Source: Bacteriovoracaceae bacterium (lineage in GTDB: Bacteria > Bdellovibrionota > Bacteriovoracia > Bacteriovoracales > Bacteriovoracaceae). Taken from it: a stretch of 9,692 bases of DNA. Position numbers and translations under genes: made by a program. Below are positions 6,332 to 9,692 of the stretch, one piece after another; within the stretch, counting starts at the first letter, position 1; the number at the start of each line of letters is the position of its first letter. The notes under the pieces were generated by a model that had not been told where the DNA came from, searched no databases, and worked only from the letters and a program-made list of their open reading frames with translations. The stretch covers positions 1 through 9,692 of the forward strand of contig JAKLJM010000214.1 of assembly GCA_023151145.1 (NCBI GenBank), read 5' to 3'.

Positions 6332-7332
6332 TAAAAAAATCTTTTGGAATCTTACTCACTTCGTTTTTGATCATTCAAAACTTACAAGCGGCAGAAGCTA
6401 TCGTAATTAGCTTTCGTGCTCCTCTCTTGAGTGCAAGGACTGATGATAGCAAAACACTTCAAGTTTTGCGAAAAGGTGAAAAGATTTATCTCGCAGAGAC
6501 AGATCTAAAAGATCCAAATTATCCAGAATATTTAGAGACTATTGATCGCAGTGGTAGAACTGCTTTTATCAAACGTGAGTACCTAAAAATTATCTGGAAA
6601 GATCAAAGAGAAAACACCACTGCCATTAACTATACCAACGCTAGTACCGGGCATGATTCCACTGATTTTAGACCTGAAGAGCCCATACCTTCAACCTATC
6701 CATTTGAGACGCGAGAATTTACTCGTTTAAATGTAAGTTTGGCCGTTGGAAGTAATCCTAAAGGTCCATATACCTATAGCGAAAATATCAGTGAGCAGAA
6801 TTTTTCCTATGAAACTGGAGCTCGGTTTCTTTATCAAAGAAAAGCTGACTTCGATCAAGTTGATCGATTATATTTTGGTTTATTTGGCTCAGTCGCAAGT
6901 GTAACGAATAAAGTTGATTTCACCAGCGGTGGAACATCCAAAGAAAATCGTTCTCTTTTTCGTTTAGGACCAATTGTCAGTTTTGATTTTTATAAAACTC
7001 AAAAACATTTATTAAATTTAGGAACTGGGTTTAGCTGGAATCATCATCGTAGCACAATTACAGTCTCTCAAACAGGCTTAGGTGAAGAAGAAAGATTATT
7101 CACAGGCTTTTCTATTTCTCCCTTTATACAAAGCCAATTTGCCTTTAGAAATTTTTATCCAAATGCAGATTTCACACTAGGTAGCGAATTAAGTTTCTAT
7201 CTCCCCCACACTCAAAATGCTGGAAGTGATCCCGAGTTTAATAAGTATTGGTCGAGTGAATCACCTAATGAATTTCAACAAACACTACGCCTGCAAGCTC
7301 AGTTTTATATGGGAATTAATTTCAAATACTAA
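6328..7332 (+). CDS. Secreted SH3-like plus beta-barrel envelope protein (second of a pair)
   Basis: No named family is recognised. From the ATG at 6328 the 334-aa product has a clean signal peptide (MIKKSFG, hydrophobic core, cleavage near LQA-AEA at 21-22). Residues about 26-90 look like a bacterial SH3-type domain: FRAPLLSARTDDS, VLRKGEKIYLAE, then a GRTAFIKREYLKI strand. After a polar linker (91-125), residues about 130-334 form a series of amphipathic strands ending in the aromatic C-terminus FYMGINFKY, typical of outer-membrane barrels. I prefer 6328 over the in-frame ATG at 6313 because 6328 gives an ATGA overlap with the preceding stop and places the positively charged end directly ahead of the hydrophobic core. 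It probably acts at the cell surface, with the SH3-like part in the periplasm, possibly together with the preceding protein. Its specific role is unknown. Confidence 0.75.
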   Translation: MIKKSFGILLTSFLIIQNLQAAEAIVISFRAPLLSARTDDSKTLQVLRKGEKIYLAETDLKDPNYPEYLETIDRSGRTAFIKREYLKIIWKDQRENTTAINYTNASTGHDSTDFRPEEPIPSTYPFETREFTRLNVSLAVGSNPKGPYTYSENISEQNFSYETGARFLYQRKADFDQVDRLYFGLFGSVASVTNKVDFTSGGTSKENRSLFRLGPIVSFDFYKTQKHLLNLGTGFSWNHHRSTITVSQTGLGEEERLFTGFSISPFIQSQFAFRNFYPNADFTLGSELSFYLPHTQNAGSDPEFNKYWSSESPNEFQQTLRLQAQFYMGINFKY

Positions 7333-7479
7333 CCGCCCCACCCAAGCTTTTTACTCCAGTATTTTTTCTTAAAAAGTGTCTATTTTTTCAACAACTTACA
7401 CCGTAAAAAATGTCTAAAGTTTTTTCAAAACTGTTCGAAAAGATAAATACAAAACAAAGGAATTGTTTTGAACACACTC

Positions 7480-7485
7480 AGGAGG
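7480..7485 (+). promoter_or_regulatory. Strong ribosome binding site setting the start of the 74-aa gene
   Basis: A perfect AGGAGG lies five bases before the ATG at 7491. The same frame is open back to an ATG at 7410, but that codon has no Shine-Dalgarno sequence. This site is why I place the start at 7491, shortening the protein from 101 to 74 aa. The 7333-7490 gap before the gene holds several T-runs and weak hairpins but no promoter that I find convincing. Confidence 0.85.
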
Positions 7486-7490
7486 AATTC

Positions 7491-7715
7491 ATGAAAGCAG
7501 CAACAACAAATACAATGACAAACGAAGTACTTTTCCAAAAATTAGGAAACACTTGGTACGTATTTACTGAAATCAACTCTGAAATGGTTTACTCTGCTCT
7601 TCCAACTGGTATGGACCCAAGAACAACAAAACTAGAATTATATGATGTGATCGAAGAACACATGAAAAAAGTTGCAAAATTCTCTAAGAGAAATTCTGAA
7701 GTAAGCGCTGCTTAA
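7491..7715 (+). CDS. Small conserved-looking protein of unknown function, probably highly expressed
   Basis: 74 aa, not recognised. It has no signal peptide or membrane segment. A central part (about 12-35, VLFQKLGNTWYVFTEINSEMVYSALP) looks like a short beta hairpin or sheet. A following amphipathic helix (about 45-64, TTKLELYDVIEEHMKKVAKF) leads into a basic tail. The AGGAGG ribosome site and the use of AAC, ATC, TAC and TTC over the AT-rich synonyms that its neighbours prefer both point to abundant synthesis. The 69-aa gene follows after 16 bases, so the two form a short operon closed by the terminator at 7930. Candidate roles for an abundant small protein of this shape (regulator, anti-sigma or stress protein) are speculative. 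Confidence 0.75.
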   Translation: MKAATTNTMTNEVLFQKLGNTWYVFTEINSEMVYSALPTGMDPRTTKLELYDVIEEHMKKVAKFSKRNSEVSAA

Positions 7716-7731
7716 TTCCTGGAAGTAACAA

Positions 7732-7941
7732 ATGGGTTGGCCAAAGAAAAAAATTGAAGAAAAACCTCTTCCTAAACCTGAAAAAAAGCCAGCACCAATT
7801 GTTGATGCGCAAAACTCTTTTATTGAAAAAGCTGAAATTGATCGATTGAAAAAAATCTTATCAGAAAAAATAAAAGATCCAAAAATGGCAAAAAAAGCTG
7901 CAATGATAATCGCTGAAATGTTAAATAAGAAGGGTCCCTAG
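7732..7941 (+). CDS. Small Lys/Pro-rich protein of unknown function
   Basis: 69 aa, not recognised. The first third is a charged, proline-rich segment (PKKKIEEKPLPKPEKKPAP, residues 4-22), probably disordered. The rest is predicted helical (about 26-66, SFIEKAEIDRLKKILSEKIK... MAKKAAMIIAEMLNKK) with a strong positive charge, which could suit binding to nucleic acid or an acidic partner. GGAAG seven bases before the ATG is a reasonable ribosome site, and the gene starts 16 bases after the 74-aa gene. Its stop codon TAG lies in the loop of the intrinsic terminator, so the last codons (AAG GGT CCC) form part of the stem. Confidence 0.65.
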   Translation: MGWPKKKIEEKPLPKPEKKPAPIVDAQNSFIEKAEIDRLKKILSEKIKDPKMAKKAAMIIAEMLNKKGP

Positions 7942-7953
7942 GGACCCTTTTCT
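7930..7953. terminator. Bidirectional intrinsic terminator between convergent genes
   Basis: AAGGGTCC (7930-7937) and GGACCCTT (7942-7949) form a perfect 8-bp stem with a CTAG loop, followed on the plus strand by a short T-run (7948-7951). On the minus strand the same stem is followed by TCTTATTT, so it can also end transcription of the chemoreceptor gene, whose out-of-frame remnant stops at 7956. The plus-strand 69-aa gene ends within the loop. Confidence 0.9.
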
Positions 7954-7955
7954 AA

Positions 7956-9289
7956 TTAGGATCCTTTTTGAAGGCTAAGTTCCTCTACTAAGTTTGTTAA
8001 ATTTTGAGAAAGTGTATTCAACTCTTGAGAGACATTCACTGATGTTTTAATTGAATCTCTATTTTTAATGTTAAGATTTTCTAGATTTTGAATGGTCTTA
8101 CTTATTTCAGTAATACCCATTGACTGCTCTTTTGAAGCGTCCGAAATTTCATAAATCTTTGTATTAACCGTATTAACGATTTCAGCTAACTCCTCTAAGC
8201 TATTTCCACAATTTTGTGCCTTTTCACTACCCTCATTTATGCTTTTTTGGGCACTATGAACTAGTTCATTTATCTTTTTTTCTGTTTCTGAAGCAATCGT
8301 TTCGACTTTCTGTACGCTGGTATTAATAAGTTCAGAAATAACGATAGCAACTTCGTTTGAAATACAATTTCATTAATTATTTGAGCTTTAGATTCAATTT
8401 GTTTTATAACACCTACAATTTGTTCAAGTTCGTCATTGTTTAATTTAATTTGAGAAAGAACATCTGAATTACTTTTTTTAATATTGTCTATTGAATGAAG
8501 CATCTCACCAACCGCGCGCTTTCCAACTTCGGCGCTCTGCTTTCCTTTTTCAGAAATATTTTTTGATATTTCAGCGTTATCAGCTGTCTGTACAGCCATT
8601 TGACTAATCTCATGCATTGTTTGGGCCGTTTCTGTTACAGCTACACCTTGAGATTCTGAACTATTAAATAGCTCCTGATTATTCGTATTCAACTTAGATA
8701 TCATTACGTTCATTGTTCTAGATAGAGTTTCTATGTTACCAAGCACTACACCTTGTTTCACAATAAATGTTTTAAATTTTTGAGCTATCCACATACAAGG
8801 AATCGTTTCAAGTACAACAAATACGGCATGTACAACGACAATAAGAAAGGAAGCCTGATAATTAAATAAACTCTGAGGTAAGAAAAAATAAAAACCAATA
8901 TGATGAACAGCTGCAGTTGCCGCCGCCGCTAAAATCACCCAAGGATTTGCAAAAATGATTAAACAAGCTAAAGAAACAAAAATGTGAAAATGAGACTCAA
9001 TCATTCCTTTAGACAAGTGTATTAAAAGACCACTCATTGAAATAAAGCCAACGCCATAAGAAATCGCAGTGAGACGATGATTTTGAGAAAACAATGTAAA
9101 GACAGTTGGTAAAGACGCAATTAATGTTGCCATAATAAGTGCAGTAAATATTCCTGTATTAAAAAAAGATGAAACAATGGCCATAATTGGAATATGTGCA
9201 AGCATCGCCCAAAGCATAATTTTATTAATTGACTTCAAATAGGAAGACTCTGCCTCATACATTAAATGCTCTCTCGTGTTTTCAGACAT
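7956..9289 (-). pseudogene. Methyl-accepting chemotaxis protein, frameshifted and lacking the signalling tip
   Basis: Chemoreceptors sense ligands and control the CheA kinase through CheW. Residues 1-316 read normally: about six membrane helices (24-170) with a histidine-bearing sensor pattern (SHFHIF at 99-104, VHHIGFYF at 128-135, VVVHAVFVVLET at 151-162), then the cytoplasmic coiled coil up to INEIVFQTKLLS. There the conserved tip (normally continuing FNASVEAARAGE) should follow. Instead the frame runs into 23 unrelated residues and stops at 8270. In the next frame, from about 8339 to the stop at 7956, about 127 residues continue as the returning helix (ISELINTSVQKVET... EISDASKEQSMGITEIS... 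LVEELS). So about 35 tip residues are lost, with a frameshift. Start ATG at 9289 with AGGGGG upstream. The remaining reading frame (8270-9289, 339 aa) could still be translated but should not couple to CheA. Confidence 0.88.
8337..8348 (-). other. Deletion/frameshift junction in the chemoreceptor gene
   Basis: On the minus strand TTG CTA TCG (Leu-Leu-Ser, ending at 8342) is the last in-frame homologous stretch. ATT TCT GAA, beginning at 8339, is the first clear codon set of the downstream frame. Comparing the two frames, the missing segment must have a length of 3n+1 bases; from the family layout I expect roughly 106-112 bases. No repeat or inserted element is visible at the join. Confidence 0.75.
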
Positions 9290-9308
9290 TATTTCCCCCT
9301 AAGTACTA

Positions 9309-9692
9309 CTACTTGTATTTTAAATGAAATGGATCTATTAATTTTCTCTCGGCTCTTCCTGTGACACATCCAAAAATTGGACGCTCGATAGAATTTTCTT
9401 TTTTTAACTTTAATGATTCGGAAATAATTTTTTCATCTTCAATTTCACGTGAAGATGGTGAGCGTATTGAGCTATATCCACCGGCATACAAAATTTTATC
9501 ATCATTAATGATAATTAATTGAGGAACGGCCTTTACATCATATTTTTTTGCAAAATAATCCATATCATTAGTTTCAATATGATATTTTTTAGCCTTGAGC
9601 TTAGCTTCCCAATCTAAATTTTTTCCCATAATAAAAACTTTTTCATTCTCACTTTCACGCGGTTCTCTAGAAATTAATTTTTGAAATACTGA
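9309..9692 (-). CDS. Thioredoxin-fold protein (5' part beyond window), RedB-like
   Basis: The last 127 residues of a protein entering from the right edge. The frame is open to base 9692, so the ATG at 9629 is internal. The visible part fits the C-terminal half of a thioredoxin fold: a strand (EKVFIMGKN), helix, YFAKKYDVKAVPQLIIIND (about 46-64, with the cis-proline in AVPQ), then KILYAGGYSSIR. It ends with PIFGCVTGR and a short tail. A GG-turn followed by a C-terminal FGC motif recalls RedB-like and other extracytoplasmic thioredoxin-family proteins as I remember them. The N-terminal CxxC, if there is one, is outside the window. Its stop is 19 bases before the chemoreceptor start, so the two were probably co-transcribed. 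Confidence 0.6.
   Translation of the reverse strand, partial: SVFQKLISREPRESENEKVFIMGKNLDWEAKLKAKKYHIETNDMDYFAKKYDVKAVPQLIIINDDKILYAGGYSSIRSPSSREIEDEKIISESLKLKKENSIERPIFGCVTGRAERKLIDPFHLKYK

Noticed and set aside
7324..7388. Possible terminator after the second envelope gene
   Set aside because: AAATACT/AGTATTT and CTTTTT/AAAAAG can pair, but the stems are AT-only with long loops (27 and 18 bases); too weak to call.
7410..7490. Extended 27-residue N-terminus for the 74-aa protein
   Set aside because: The ATG at 7410 has no Shine-Dalgarno sequence, whereas AGGAGG stands five bases before the ATG at 7491.
8270..8341. 23-residue basic tail (LFLNLLIPAYRKSKRLLQKQKKR) as a genuine domain
   Set aside because: The other frame over the same bases gives canonical chemoreceptor sequence, so the tail is a frameshift product.

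Overview
This is an AT-rich bacterial chromosomal segment. It shows housekeeping genes (chromosome condensation, rRNA modification), secreted beta-rich envelope proteins, and a chemoreceptor whose surviving sequence resembles those I know from Bdellovibrio and Bacteriovorax-type bacteria. My best guess is a member of the Bacteriovoracia/Bdellovibrionota. That is an inference from gene style and base composition, not a demonstrated placement. No rRNA, tRNA, CRISPR array, insertion sequence, phage gene or integration site is visible.

Left block (1-4899, minus strand). Five genes read leftward as one probable operon: an M50 site-2-protease-type membrane metalloprotease, scpA, scpB, a DUF3445 (heme-dependent oxidative N-demethylase-type) protein, and an RluB-type 23S rRNA pseudouridine synthase that runs off the window. 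M50-scpA-scpB-rluB is a familiar bacterial neighbourhood; the DUF3445 gene inserted between scpB and rluB is the unusual part. ScpA and ScpB both carry long acidic C-terminal tails beyond their conserved cores. The M50 gene starts unusually close to its HExxH motif and has no Shine-Dalgarno sequence. This points either to a nearly leaderless mRNA or to a frameshifted N-terminus.

Middle block (4900-7332). A 134-bp divergent control region separates the left operon from a rightward three-gene unit: a NudB-like Nudix hydrolase and two secreted, probably outer-membrane beta-barrel proteins. Each junction in this unit is a 4-nt ATGA stop/start overlap, so the three are probably translated in a coupled way. 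The second secreted protein has an SH3-like segment ahead of the barrel-like part.

Right block (7333-9692). Two small plus-strand genes follow: a 74-aa protein with a very strong ribosome binding site and codon choice suggesting high expression, and a 69-aa Lys/Pro-rich protein. The second ends inside an intrinsic terminator whose loop contains its stop codon. The same palindrome lies just past the end of a convergent minus-strand methyl-accepting chemotaxis protein gene. That gene is broken: its reading frame shifts exactly where the conserved signalling hairpin tip should be, about 35 residues of the tip are missing, and the downstream half continues out of frame to position 7956. It is preceded, with a 19-nt gap, by the 3' part of a thioredoxin-fold protein gene that enters from beyond the window edge.

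I see no convincing evidence for a wholly new defence or mobile system. The best leads are the tip-deleted chemoreceptor, the DUF3445 insertion in the scp operon, the double acidic tails on ScpA/ScpB, and the ambiguous start of the M50 protease.
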